Source of the DNA: Paenibacillus_AR mesotrionivorans
GTDB taxonomy: Bacteria > Bacillota > Bacilli > Paenibacillales > NBRC-103111
Direction of reading: 5' to 3'
DNA: 64,000 nucleotides
Assembly: GCF_046098205.1 (NCBI RefSeq)
Contig: NZ_JBJURJ010000008.1
Location: forward strand, 124,001-188,000
Shown one piece after another: positions 8,605 to 16,757 of this stretch (position 1 is the first letter of the stretch; each line of letters starts with the position of its first letter). The translations under genes and the position numbers were made by a program. The notes beneath the pieces are model-generated. The model saw only the letters and a list, made by a program, of their open reading frames with translations, did not search any database and was not told the DNA's origin.

Positions 8605-9378
8605 TTACCCGAGCAGGCCCTTGCGGTTTAGAATGGTCAGAAAACGGTAGAAATCAAAGGAGCCTCCCTGCGGGGTATCAATCAGCCCTTGGGCGACTGC
8701 TTTGTTTACAGCCTCCTGCGCCCATTCGGGTATGCCCGGAAGATGCTCCACAGCCTCCAGCGCCGCCACTCTCGCCTCCAACTGCGCCTTTTGCGCTTCC
8801 AATGCCGTTAAACGGGCAAGCAGCTCTTCCATCTCCTCATCTCCTATCTCCGGCTCAGCCAGGGTTTGGTACAGCCGGGCCCAAGGAAATTTCGGCCCCG
8901 GACAGTCCGGCTTCTGGACCGGATTGATTTGGTAATGCCCCAACACATGGTAGGTGTCCAGCGGAAAATCCCTCTGCCAGGTATCCCGGATGATCTTCCG
9001 GATATGCCGGTGCAGCCAGACGGAGGATTGGAACTGGGCTTCCGTCAAATCCCCATTCGTTCCTTCGTGTTCGATGGAGACGGTGTATAAGTTCGGATTC
9101 ATATTCATATCATGCACGACTTGGGCTGTCGCTCTGGCAAATTGCGATTGCGGAATCCCGTTAGCCCAGGCCATCCGGTCCACAGCCACATATTGATGGA
9201 TCCTGCCGTCCCGGGCTACCCCGAAATGGGCGGAGGAAACCTGGTTGCCGGGGTCGATAAACCAGTTGTCCATACTGCTCATGGTGCCTGTCGAGATGTG
9301 ATTGACGATGACAAAAGGAACAATCCCGTTACGCGGGCTGGAGTTGGTATGCTGATTGCCTTTCCAGACGATGTCCAT
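8605..9378 (-). CDS. N-acetylmuramoyl-L-alanine amidase (Amidase_2)
   Basis: Cell-wall hydrolase of 257 aa that cuts the MurNAc-L-Ala bond. The zinc ligands are visible: His in VNHIST, His in VLGHYQINP, and the Cys in KPDCPGPKFPW. HFGVARDGRIHQYV and SIEHEGTNG complete the PGRP/Amidase_2 fold (residues about 1-170). A Glu/Leu/Ala heptad coiled coil (EELLARLTALEAQKAQL) and a short helical repeat of the cell-wall-binding or trimerising kind follow. It has no signal peptide, so export needs lysis or a holin, as in phage lysins. AGGGGG fixes the start at 9378. Confidence 0.88.
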   Translation of the reverse strand: MDIVWKGNQHTNSSPRNGIVPFVIVNHISTGTMSSMDNWFIDPGNQVSSAHFGVARDGRIHQYVAVDRMAWANGIPQSQFARATAQVVHDMNMNPNLYTVSIEHEGTNGDLTEAQFQSSVWLHRHIRKIIRDTWQRDFPLDTYHVLGHYQINPVQKPDCPGPKFPWARLYQTLAEPEIGDEEMEELLARLTALEAQKAQLEARVAALEAVEHLPGIPEWAQEAVNKAVAQGLIDTPQGGSFDFYRFLTILNRKGLLG

Positions 9379-9560
9379 GCCGATCCCCCTCTCCGGCGTT
9401 TGATACAACCAGTCTATTCGGGCGCGGCCGGATTAGTCCGGGCTTTCCAACAACAACCGCTTGATCTGGCGGATATTTATCCGTTACAATTAATTAGCAG
9501 CTTACATAATCCAACAAATTACATTTGATCCAACAACGTTTCTTTCGTGGAGGACGACGC

Positions 9561-9737
9561 ATGCAGCCTTTGCCCAACAGACTAGATGTTGAAATCTGCG
9601 AATTGAAAAAGCTGCTGGTCCATCTCGCCGAACAGAACCAGTTTAACCTTCTGGATCCCCGGGTGCTTGCCCTGAGCCAGCGTCTGGATATTCTGATTGT
9701 ACAGGAGATGAAACGGCAGCGGTTAGGCATTACATAG
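9561..9737 (+). CDS. Spo0E-like aspartyl-phosphate phosphatase
   Basis: 58-aa helical-hairpin protein with the family signature SQRLDILI at residues 39-46. Spo0E-like phosphatases remove phosphate from Spo0A~P and hold back sporulation. GGAGG seven bases before the ATG at 9561 sets the start. The gene diverges from the amidase and is followed by its own terminator. Family assignment is firm from the motif; the target is inferred. Confidence 0.85.
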   Translation: MQPLPNRLDVEICELKKLLVHLAEQNQFNLLDPRVLALSQRLDILIVQEMKRQRLGIT

Positions 9738-9765
9738 AATTCCATAAGGTTCCGACTCGTGTATG

Positions 9766-9789
9766 CCGCCTGCTAGGCGGTTTATTTTT
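9766..9789 (+). terminator. Terminator of the Spo0E-like gene
   Basis: CCGCC-TGCTA-GGCGG stem-loop followed by TTTATTTTT. Confidence 0.75.
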
Positions 9790-9809
9790 GTCTCCAAGGG
9801 AGGGGCCGG

Positions 9810-10019
9810 CTACTTGTAGCCTTTACCCCGGGTCAGAATGCAGGGCACCCCGATGCCGACGGAGCCGGGCTCATTCATGTGCTCCACATACCGTAACCCG
9901 CGGGAGCAAGGGGTTTTGCAGGACCGGCAGGTATCGGAGGTGACTACCTTCATATTGAAGCGGTTCCGGTCGAGACTTGAGGGCGGGTCATTCTTTTTGA
10001 CGGTTTTGTTTTTGGACAT
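9810..10019 (-). CDS. Small Cys-rich protein, 69 aa
   Basis: Begins MSKNKTVKKND after GGTGG. The basic, polar N-terminus precedes a cluster of cysteines, TCRSCKTPC, with a fourth Cys near the end (GVPCILTRGKGYK). The C-x2-C-x3-C spacing suggests a small zinc-binding fold. An upstream in-frame start would give 97 aa but has no ribosome site. No family recognised. Confidence 0.6.
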   Translation of the reverse strand: MSKNKTVKKNDPPSSLDRNRFNMKVVTSDTCRSCKTPCSRGLRYVEHMNEPGSVGIGVPCILTRGKGYK

Positions 10020-10113
10020 GCTTATCCACCGACCTTTCATAGGGGTGCCTTCACGAGGCGCTCGCGTAGAATACAATATGCCCGCCCGCGGCCGGTGGTT
10101 CAAAAGTGCGCCT

Positions 10114-10158
10114 AAAAAAATCCGCCTGCATTTCCCAAAATGGGAGACGCAGGCGGAT
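10114..10158 (-). terminator. Terminator of the stalk-domain gene at 10284
   Basis: On the minus strand ATCCGCCTGC pairs with GCAGGCGGAT around an inner TCCC/GGGA hairpin, then seven T. Confidence 0.88.
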
Positions 10159-10283
10159 GTGTGGCAGTGCGGAGTAGCTACGGTTTCTGGTTTTGTTAGG
10201 CTAAATCAATTTTCCATGATATCATCCGCACCGCTTAGATGTTTATAACAGAAACGTTTTTACACAGATTTTGCATGTTACGA

Positions 10284-10937
10284 TCAGTTAAAGAGCTTTC
10301 TCATTGCTGTGAATGTTTCGGAATGCTTGTCACTAAAAACAGTACCCAATTTGACTTCATATATATAAAATATATCTTCCCTATTTCCATCAGACTGGAC
10401 TAATACCATCCTCCCTGGTTTCCCGGTCTTCTCGTTTGTATAATCGATACTTTGGACTAATTTCGGCGACTTGCGAATATCGGCTTCAGTTGGAACACTC
10501 ATAGCTCCTAAAGTGAATATAGACTGCATTTCAGGGTGAATGTAATCCTTCACAAACTGCTGCTTTGCCGACAGATCAGTACCGTTGATATACACATCAA
10601 TATATTTCATGACCATCTCGTTCTCGCTCAGGCTGACCACCTCCGTCTTGCTCTCACCAAGAGCAACCGTTTGAGTGTCCCCCTTCCACTCCACAGGCAA
10701 TCCCGCGGCTTCCGCTACAGCCCGAACCGGTAGGTAGGTGCTGCCGTTATAGGTGATCGGATAGAGTGTGCTGCCATCGCTGTCCTTAGGCGTCCACTTT
10801 TCGCCGTGCAGGGTAATGGATACTCCCTTGTTCAAATAGGCTTGAATTTCTTCCAGATTGGAGGCCGCGACAGCTCCGATGGACATGGATACAAACGAAA
10901 CCGCAGTAATCATTCCTGCAAAGGCGATCTTCTTCAT
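10284..10937 (-). CDS. Secreted stalk-domain (Cu-amine-oxidase N-terminal-like) protein
   Basis: 217 aa. The signal peptide MKKIAFAGMITAVSFVSMSI ends near AVAAS. The stalk domain follows at about residues 40-95 (VSITLHGEKW, NGSTYLPVRAVAEAAGLPVEW). The rest, with Lys/Asp-rich beta strands, resembles no known enzyme. AAGGAGAGG precedes the ATG. The second protein of this class in the window, it probably sits in or on the cell wall. Function unknown. Confidence 0.85.
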   Translation of the reverse strand: MKKIAFAGMITAVSFVSMSIGAVAASNLEEIQAYLNKGVSITLHGEKWTPKDSDGSTLYPITYNGSTYLPVRAVAEAAGLPVEWKGDTQTVALGESKTEVVSLSENEMVMKYIDVYINGTDLSAKQQFVKDYIHPEMQSIFTLGAMSVPTEADIRKSPKLVQSIDYTNEKTGKPGRMVLVQSDGNREDIFYIYEVKLGTVFSDKHSETFTAMRKLFN

Positions 10938-11032
10938 TTAAACCTCTCCTTGGTAGTTTGGTAGGTACATTCTACCAGTTATGAGGTTTCATAGGCAATT
11001 TAAATAACCGCCGAAATTTTTTGATAACCCCA

Positions 11033-11061
11033 TTGAAAAATGGGATTTGTTGTACTATAAT
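11033..11061 (+). promoter_or_regulatory. Promoter of tRNA-Thr
   Basis: TTGAAA and TATAAT separated by 17 bp, ending 19 bp before the tRNA. Confidence 0.7.
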
Positions 11062-11080
11062 TCTTTTTGCCGTTGTTTTT

Positions 11081-11151
11081 GCCGAGTTAGTTAAATGGCA
11101 TAACAGTGCACTCGTAATGCACAATTAGCAGTTCGATTCTGCTACTCGGCA
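11081..11151 (+). tRNA. tRNA-Thr (anticodon CGT)
   Basis: Full cloverleaf. The acceptor stem is GCCGAGT/ACTCGGC and the D stem GTTA/TAAC with a short loop. The anticodon arm GTGCA-CTCGTAA-TGCAC reads ACG codons. The T arm is AGCAG-TTCGATT-CTGCT. The variable loop has four bases, so the gene is slightly short. CCA is not encoded. Confidence 0.9.
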
Positions 11152-11152
11152 T

Positions 11153-11180
11153 AAAACCCTTGATTATCAAGGGTTTTTTC
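11153..11180 (+). terminator. Terminator of tRNA-Thr
   Basis: AAACCCTTGAT/ATCAAGGGTTT hairpin followed by T residues. Confidence 0.85.
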
Positions 11181-11190
11181 TATACTATGT

Positions 11191-11356
11191 ATGATTTTTC
11201 GAGCATAATTGCCGGGGATAGGGCCAATCAAGGATGTTGTATATGATTTTTCAAGCTTAATCCGGTGTATGGGGCTGGGAGTGGGGTTTTATATATGATT
11301 TTTCATATACAATGGCCGACTTCGGGAGGCTACCGGTAATTTATAATTGGTTTTTC
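11191..11356. repeat. Degenerate 52-bp tandem repeat, about 3.2 units
   Basis: ATGATTTTTC occurs at 11191, 11243 and 11295, exactly 52 bp apart. A worn copy ending GGTTTTTC falls at the next 52-bp step (11347-11356). The remainder of each unit shares only partial matches, such as a CCGG-like core. It lies between the tRNA-Thr terminator and the argS T-box promoter. No gene is seen here. Confidence 0.6.
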
Positions 11357-11390
11357 GAGTACGCATTCCGATAAAGTCCCACCCGGGGTC

Positions 11391-11419
11391 TTGCGGCGAG
11401 CGATGGCAGCTGCTATAAT
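11391..11419 (+). promoter_or_regulatory. Promoter of the argS leader
   Basis: TTGCGG and TATAAT with 17-bp spacing. Transcription is expected to start near 11426. Confidence 0.55.
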
Positions 11420-11425
11420 GGGTCC

Positions 11426-11667
11426 AATATTTTCAATATCTGTGAAATGGAAGAGTAGCATTCGGGCAGGTAGTCCCAGCGAGCCGGAGATGGTGGAACC
11501 CGGTACGCCTCCCTCATGCGAACGGGCCCATGAGATGGATTCCTTCAGAAGAATCCCGGTAAAACCGTTATCTTTGTCCGAGTGGCTTCCCGTAAGCGGG
11601 AGGCAATAAGAGTGGTACCGCGAATGCGTCAGCTTTCGTCTCTTTGATGAGACGGAGGCTTTTTTTG
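11426..11667 (+). promoter_or_regulatory. T-box riboswitch leader of argS
   Basis: The leader has the T-box sequence AGAGTGGTACCGCG at 11609-11622, which pairs with the 3' end of uncharged tRNA. The AGTA of the specifier loop is at 11454-11457. A conserved distal stem I region (GAGCCGG, GATGGTGGAA) and a terminator AGCTTTCGTCTC/GAGACGGAGGCT plus seven T (11631-11667) complete it. Uncharged tRNA would prevent termination and let argS be read. The specifier lies near 11516-11522, where both UGC and the arginine codon CGA can be drawn; the register cannot be settled by eye. Confidence 0.9.
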
Positions 11668-11711
11668 TTTTACGCAGAAACGAGAATGGAACCAATTGTG
11701 GAGGTGGCGGC

Positions 11712-13601
11712 ATGGGCATGTTGGGTCAAAAGGTCAGAGCGTCTGTGGAAAATGGGGTAAGGGAGCTGCTGCGGGAAGCCGGAGACGGGAGCGTGGGCAG
11801 TGCTGGAGAGCTGCGGCTTACTGTAGAGCAGCCGGGACAGCTGCGGCATGGGGATTATGCAACCAACGCTCCCCTCCAGTTGGCCAAGCGGCTGCGCCTT
11901 CCCCCGATGAAGCTGGCGGAGGAGCTGGCCAGACTCCTGCGGCTGGACCCGTGGCTTGGCCGTATGATGGCCCGGATTGAAACCGCGCCTCCCGGGTTTG
12001 TCAACTTCTATGTGGATTGGCGGGAATGGGCCGGCTCCTCCTTCACCCTCCCCCCTGCCCCGTCCGGGAAAGTGATTATTGAACACACCAGTATAAACCC
12101 TAACAAAAGCGCGCACATTGGCCACCTCCGCAACTCCTGCATCGGGGATACCCTGGGCAGATTGTTAAAGCGGCTGGGTTACCAGGTGGAGATCCACAAC
12201 TACATCGACGACTTGGGCAACCAGTTGGCAGATACGATGGTGGGACTTCTCCAGCTTCCCATGGAGGGTACGCAGCAGCGCTTCGGCGATTACTGCTGGG
12301 ACCTGTATGCGGCGATAAACCGCAGGTATCAGGAGAAGCCAGGGCTTACGGAGGAGCGGAGCCGTGTGCTCCATGCACTGGAAGAAGGCGGGAATAATCT
12401 TGCATGGCTGGGAGCCGTAACCGCAGAGCGGATTGTGAAGGAGCATCTGGAGGAAATGGCCGGTTTTCAAATCGGTTACGATCTTCTGGTGTGGGAGAGT
12501 AATATTGTGCGGGAGGGCTTCTGGGATGCGGCAGCCCAATTGCTGGAGACGACGGGGCTTTTTGTTCGGGTGGAGGAAGGCATGCTTGCAGGCTGTTGGA
12601 TTCTGAAGCAGCATGAGGGGGAAAGTGCAACAGAAGCAGAGACGGAGTTTGTGGCCGACAAGGTGCTGGTACGCTCCAACGGTATTCTGACCTATACGGC
12701 CAAGGACATTGCCTACCACCTGTGGAAGTTCGGTCTACTGGGACGGAATTTCCGGTACCAGCACTGGAACGCCCCGGTTTGGACCACGGCGGCGGAAGGT
12801 GCGGGAGACCTGCCCTTCGGAAGCGGCGAGATGGTCATTAACGTCATCGACCAGCGCCAGGAATATCCGCAGGCGGTGGTGAAGCAGGCGCTGGCCGCTC
12901 TTGGTTTTCATAAGCAGGCGGACAACCTCCACCATGTGGCTTACGGCGTGGTTTCGCTAAGCCCAGCTTCAGCGGCCGAGCTGGGGGTGGACACCAGTGC
13001 GGGGAAACCCTCCTACGCTATGTCAGGCAGACAGGGCATCGGTATCCGCAATCAGACCCTGCTCACCCGGATGGAGGAGATTATCCGCAACAAGCAAGAG
13101 GACCAAAACGGAGTCTCCAGCAAGGTGCTGGCTGCTGCCGCAATCCGTTATTACCTGCTGCGCTACAGCTTGCAGACGGAGGTCGTATTTGATCTGGATC
13201 AGGCGACGGAGGTCACTGGCAATACAGGCATCTACCTGATGTATGCTTATGCCCGCTCCTGTAAGGTTCTCCACAAAGCAAAAGAAGCCTCCGGCGTCAC
13301 TGCGTTCGCAGTACCGGAAAGCTTCCCGCTGCTTGCGGAGGAGGAGCACGGGCTGCTGCGCCACCTGTCCGGCTGGCAGGAAACTCTTGCCGCGGCAGGA
13401 GCCGAGCTGGCGCCTCAGTTGATTGCCCATTATGCCCATGAACTGGCGACGCTGTTTAACCAATTTTATGCCCGCTGCCACATTCTGAAGGCTGGTGAGG
13501 AATCGCTGCTCCAATTCCGCTTGTGGCTGACGGACCGTACCAGGCAGACCCTGGGAGACAGCTTCCAGGTGCTTGGCCTGCCCGCTCCCGAGAGGATGTA
13601 A
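11712..13601 (+). CDS. argS: Arginyl-tRNA synthetase, T-box controlled
   Basis: 629-aa class I synthetase. Domains in order are an N-terminal Add1-like tRNA-binding domain (about 1-110), the catalytic core and a C-terminal DALR anticodon-binding domain. The HIGH motif AHIGHLRNS is at 134-142. The usual KMSK is replaced by AMSGRQG. ArgRS enzymes without KMSK carry a lysine just before HIGH, and K132 in NPNKSAHIGH fits. GGAGG is 7 bases before the ATG. The T-box leader points to induction by uncharged tRNA. It diverges from the usual Bacillus ArgS and may be a second, starvation-induced copy. Confidence 0.92.
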   Translation: MGMLGQKVRASVENGVRELLREAGDGSVGSAGELRLTVEQPGQLRHGDYATNAPLQLAKRLRLPPMKLAEELARLLRLDPWLGRMMARIETAPPGFVNFYVDWREWAGSSFTLPPAPSGKVIIEHTSINPNKSAHIGHLRNSCIGDTLGRLLKRLGYQVEIHNYIDDLGNQLADTMVGLLQLPMEGTQQRFGDYCWDLYAAINRRYQEKPGLTEERSRVLHALEEGGNNLAWLGAVTAERIVKEHLEEMAGFQIGYDLLVWESNIVREGFWDAAAQLLETTGLFVRVEEGMLAGCWILKQHEGESATEAETEFVADKVLVRSNGILTYTAKDIAYHLWKFGLLGRNFRYQHWNAPVWTTAAEGAGDLPFGSGEMVINVIDQRQEYPQAVVKQALAALGFHKQADNLHHVAYGVVSLSPASAAELGVDTSAGKPSYAMSGRQGIGIRNQTLLTRMEEIIRNKQEDQNGVSSKVLAAAAIRYYLLRYSLQTEVVFDLDQATEVTGNTGIYLMYAYARSCKVLHKAKEASGVTAFAVPESFPLLAEEEHGLLRHLSGWQETLAAAGAELAPQLIAHYAHELATLFNQFYARCHILKAGEESLLQFRLWLTDRTRQTLGDSFQVLGLPAPERM

Positions 13602-13620
13602 AGGGATAACCGGGACTTAT

Positions 13621-14058
13621 TTACAGCTCCTTCTGCATCCGCACATGGAGAATACCTGCATCCAGGAAAGGCTCCGTGGAAACCGTAACATAACCCAGCT
13701 TATTATAAAAACCCTCGGCCTGGCACTGGCCGTCCAGGATGGTCCGCTTCATTCCGGCTTGGCGTGCACTGTCCTCCAGCGCCTCCATCAACAGGCGTCC
13801 CGTGCCGCCGCCGCGGTATTCCTTCATCACTGCAACCCGCTGGAGCTTGGCGGTGCCATCCTCATATACCTTCCAGCGGCCGGTGGCAGCAGGCTTGTCT
13901 CCATCATATAAAAGCACATGATGGCAAGCCTGCGGGGAAACATCATATTCGTCCAGTTCCTCATCAGCGGGAACCTGCTGCTCGTCAACGAATACCTTCA
14001 TGCGGATGGCCAGGCAGGCATCCAGCTCCTGGCGGGTTGTAACTGGGATAATGGTCAC
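13621..14058 (-). CDS. GNAT family N-acetyltransferase
   Basis: 145-aa acetyl-CoA-dependent transferase. The cofactor loop is YRGGGTGRLLM (R-G-x-G-x-G type), preceded by the strand AKLQRVAVMKE and followed by GQCQAEGFYNKLGYV. It resembles the YitI/YjcF group (inference). The start is GTG, 11 bases after AGGAG. It converges on argS with only about 20 bp between stops. The acceptor substrate is unknown. Confidence 0.85.
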   Translation of the reverse strand: MTIIPVTTRQELDACLAIRMKVFVDEQQVPADEELDEYDVSPQACHHVLLYDGDKPAATGRWKVYEDGTAKLQRVAVMKEYRGGGTGRLLMEALEDSARQAGMKRTILDGQCQAEGFYNKLGYVTVSTEPFLDAGILHVRMQKEL

Positions 14059-14122
14059 GGATCATCAGGCTCCTATCTATTCTTTAAGATAGGAATCATC
14101 ATAGCTTGCTTGATCCCATCCG

Positions 14123-14659
14123 TCAAACCCCGATCCGCTTCCGGGCCCATGAGAGCCAATCCTTCGCGGCCCCTTGGACAACCGCCGCAGGCTTAGCCCT
14201 TCCCCATTCACTGAAAAAGCTGGCAACTCCGATACCAATCCCGAGAGCAGTCCCGGCAGCCACCTCGATAGGCATATGACCCAGTCTCTCCTCCAGCTCT
14301 GCTGCAGGGCGCTTGCGGCGTATGCCTGGAGGCCGGCGACCGGATAGCACCTCTACCCGCTGTCCCAGGGCATTCACCTCTACGGCGATTTCTCCGGCAT
14401 GCCGCCGCACTCCCATGGCGTCCGCCATCACGATCAGGCCATAAAGGGCGCTGATGGCGAATTCCATGGAATGGGTTCCTTTTTTGAGGGCGGTATAAGT
14501 TGCAAGCGAAGCCGCACCTGCGGAGTGGGAGCTGGGCATCCCGCCGGATTCAGTAAGCGCAGACCATTTCCATTGCCCTGTATTGGCAAACGATATGGGC
14601 ACCTTCAGCAGCTGCGCGGCGCCTACGCTTAAGAGAGCCGTTCCCAAAGCACGATTCAT
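14123..14659 (-). CDS. Divergent PAP2 / DUF212 membrane protein (YuiD-like)
   Basis: 178-aa membrane protein of the acid phosphatase/haloperoxidase-related family. Characteristic motifs are GGMPSSHSAG (about 40-49) and MGVRRHAGE, the remnants of the PAP2 catalytic motifs. Four or so hydrophobic segments are seen. AGAGGAG lies 11 bases before the ATG at 14659, while the GTG further upstream overlaps that site and is less likely. Function in Bacillales is not established. Confidence 0.85.
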   Translation of the reverse strand: MNRALGTALLSVGAAQLLKVPISFANTGQWKWSALTESGGMPSSHSAGAASLATYTALKKGTHSMEFAISALYGLIVMADAMGVRRHAGEIAVEVNALGQRVEVLSGRRPPGIRRKRPAAELEERLGHMPIEVAAGTALGIGIGVASFFSEWGRAKPAAVVQGAAKDWLSWARKRIGV

Positions 14660-14829
14660 CCGTCCGTCCACTCCTCTTTTGGTAAGCTTTTTGCCTTATT
14701 AGGATAAGCGGGCTGAGATTTTCTATGCGGTTAAGTGAACGGGACATTCCGGCAAAGTACCATCCTCCGGCAACTTCTGGTACAATGGGAGAGGGACTGA
14801 TAATTGTTCTGATAAGGAGTCAGCCAAAC

Positions 14830-15246
14830 ATGAATATTGCTTTTTTTCTTTTGCCTAAGCAGGAGGTCGTCTGTTTGTCCACCCACTCCACCCTCCGCCA
14901 GACGTTGGAGAAGATGGAATTCCACCGCTATACCGCTGTGCCGATTCTCAAGGAAAACGGCGCTTATGCCGGTACAGTGACAGAGGGTGACCTGCTTTGG
15001 TTCTTCAAATCCAAGCAAGACCTGAACTTCGAAACCGCCCACCACTTCACCCTGGACGATGTGCCGCTGCGCACCAAGCATGAAACCGTGCGGATCGATT
15101 CCAATATGGAGGATCTGCTTCGCCTGGCCAAGGTCCAGAACTTCGTTCCCGTTGTGGATGACAACGGAATTTTTATCGGGATTGTGCGGCGCGGCGAGAT
15201 TATTGAGTATTCAGCCAAAAGCCTTTTGAACAACAGTGTAAAATAA
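14830..15246 (+). CDS. Paired CBS-domain protein
   Basis: 138 aa, made almost wholly of two CBS modules: residues about 10-60 (HRYTAVPILKENGAYAGTVTEGDLLW) and 75-130 (NFVPVVDDNGIFIGIVRRGEII). Such stand-alone pairs bind adenine nucleotides or c-di-AMP and act as sensors. It is shorter and different from Bacillus DarB/YkuL, so the ligand is open. AAGGAG six or more bases upstream selects the ATG at 14830 over the longer frame. Confidence 0.88.
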   Translation: MNIAFFLLPKQEVVCLSTHSTLRQTLEKMEFHRYTAVPILKENGAYAGTVTEGDLLWFFKSKQDLNFETAHHFTLDDVPLRTKHETVRIDSNMEDLLRLAKVQNFVPVVDDNGIFIGIVRRGEIIEYSAKSLLNNSVK

Positions 15247-15271
15247 CGATGTATGCTTGAAAAAAGCAACA

Positions 15272-15317
15272 AAAGCCATCCCCAGTCCTCCGGCATCCGG
15301 AGCGGGGGTGGCTTTTT
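15272..15317. terminator. Bidirectional terminator between converging genes
   Basis: AAAGCCATCCCC pairs with GGGGGTGGCTTT, with an inner CTCCGG/CCGGAG hairpin and T tracts on both strands. Confidence 0.85.
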
Positions 15318-15329
15318 ATATAGGAAAAA

Positions 15330-16571
15330 CTACTCCTGGGCGGTCCGTCTCAAGGTGGGCCATAACAGCCTGCCGCGAGCCGCAACGGCGGCAGTTAACT
15401 GGGCGGCTGCTCCAGCTACCCCCAGCATTAGGAAAGGAAGCATCCCGTACAAGTAGCGGTCCACCGGAATAAACACTTGATGCACCCCCCAAAATACCGC
15501 CAAACCGGCCAGCAGATACCCGTAAGCCCCCCTGCCCCGCGGCGCCATCACCGGCAGCACGGCCAACCCGGAATATACCAATACGAAGTGCAGCTTATTG
15601 AGCAGGTAGAAGTACCACTCCGGTACGGAGAAGGGATAGGAGCCCACCCAGAGTGTCCGGAAGAACACGTGGAACTTGCCCACTGTAAACCACCCGATCC
15701 ACAGCAGCGGGTCCTGGATTAGCCCCTCCCGTATTCTCCTTAGGCCCTCCTGGAACTGCCCCTCTTCCCCGATGGTTTCCCAGTCGATGGTTCCCCGGAA
15801 GTAAGGATCCGTTCCGCCCAGGAACGGATTGCCCGCTTCTCCCTTGGCGATAGGGATAAACTCATGGAAGGTGACCCAGTTTCGCACCCACCAGGGAAGC
15901 ATGAGAATGCCGAAGGAGATAGCGCCACGAAGAATCATGGCCCAGGGAAGACTCCGATTTTTGATCCACAAAAGCAGGTAAGGCACTACCGCCAAAGGCA
16001 GCACATTGGGACGGATCAGCACCGTCACAGCCAGCACCGCCCCCGCCAAAATATGGTCTATCCCCCGGTTCTCCTGGATGATCCGCACCTGCAGGAATAG
16101 CAGCACGGAAAACGACGAAAGAAAAATGACTTCCGTCAAAATTAGCGAGGCGGACCAGACGTAAGAGGGATAAATGGCTGCAAAAAGTGCGGCCAGCAGT
16201 CCCGCCCCCGGCGTAAACAGCCTGCTGCCTGTGCGGAATATGAACCAGATGGCAATCAACGCAATAAAGCATTGAAGCTCTCTAACCAGCATCAGCGTAT
16301 TTTCCGGCTGCTCATACCCGAACATCCGAAACATCAGTGCGAGAAATGCAGGAAACCCCGGTGTTACCAAGGTATTGGGGACCGTATCCCGATAGGCGTA
16401 AACGCCTGTCTCCAACCATTGCAGAGCCATCTTGGTGTAATTCAGCTGATCCCACTCCAACGGCTCCAATTGACCATTTCGCAGAAAATGCAGACGCAAG
16501 TACAAGGCCAATCCCAAAACTGGGACCATCAGAATCTCCGGAATACGGCGGGAATTAGCTAACAGCTTCAT
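15330..16571 (-). CDS. GT39-like membrane glycosyltransferase (ArnT/PMT family)
   Basis: 413-aa integral membrane protein with about ten hydrophobic segments. Early in the first outer loop is the acidic pair LEPLEWDQLNYTKMALQWLETG, the catalytic loop type of lipid-phosphate-sugar-dependent transferases. It probably moves a sugar from a polyprenyl carrier to a surface lipid or protein. GGAG eight bases before the ATG at 16571 gives the start. It follows the DUF2264 gene and the small gene at 16758 on the same strand and may be co-transcribed with them. Confidence 0.8.
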   Translation of the reverse strand: MKLLANSRRIPEILMVPVLGLALYLRLHFLRNGQLEPLEWDQLNYTKMALQWLETGVYAYRDTVPNTLVTPGFPAFLALMFRMFGYEQPENTLMLVRELQCFIALIAIWFIFRTGSRLFTPGAGLLAALFAAIYPSYVWSASLILTEVIFLSSFSVLLFLQVRIIQENRGIDHILAGAVLAVTVLIRPNVLPLAVVPYLLLWIKNRSLPWAMILRGAISFGILMLPWWVRNWVTFHEFIPIAKGEAGNPFLGGTDPYFRGTIDWETIGEEGQFQEGLRRIREGLIQDPLLWIGWFTVGKFHVFFRTLWVGSYPFSVPEWYFYLLNKLHFVLVYSGLAVLPVMAPRGRGAYGYLLAGLAVFWGVHQVFIPVDRYLYGMLPFLMLGVAGAAAQLTAAVAARGRLLWPTLRRTAQE

Positions 16572-16656
16572 GCGGTACGCTCCTTTCCGGTGTGGTTTCA
16601 TGTGGGGAAACCCCGACCTTATCCACTATTCCCGCGTCCCGGAAGGGTTAAACCTG

Positions 16657-16721
16657 TGTGAAGGCTTAAAGGCCAGCACAAAAACACCCCGTCCCCCTTA
16701 AGATGGCTCGAAGCCTTCACA
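16657..16721. repeat. Long-loop perfect inverted repeat
   Basis: TGTGAAGGCTT at 16657-16667 and AAGCCTTCACA at 16711-16721 form an 11-bp stem with a 43-nt loop. It lies between two minus-strand genes. No T run follows, so it is not a simple terminator. Confidence 0.5.
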
Positions 16722-16757
16722 AAGGGTACAAGGGTGTAAAGGGGATTCTTGGGCCGA

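Noticed and set aside
11191..11356. Possible CRISPR array
   Set aside because: Units are degenerate outside the 10-bp core, there are no spacers of even length between conserved repeats, and no cas genes lie in the window.
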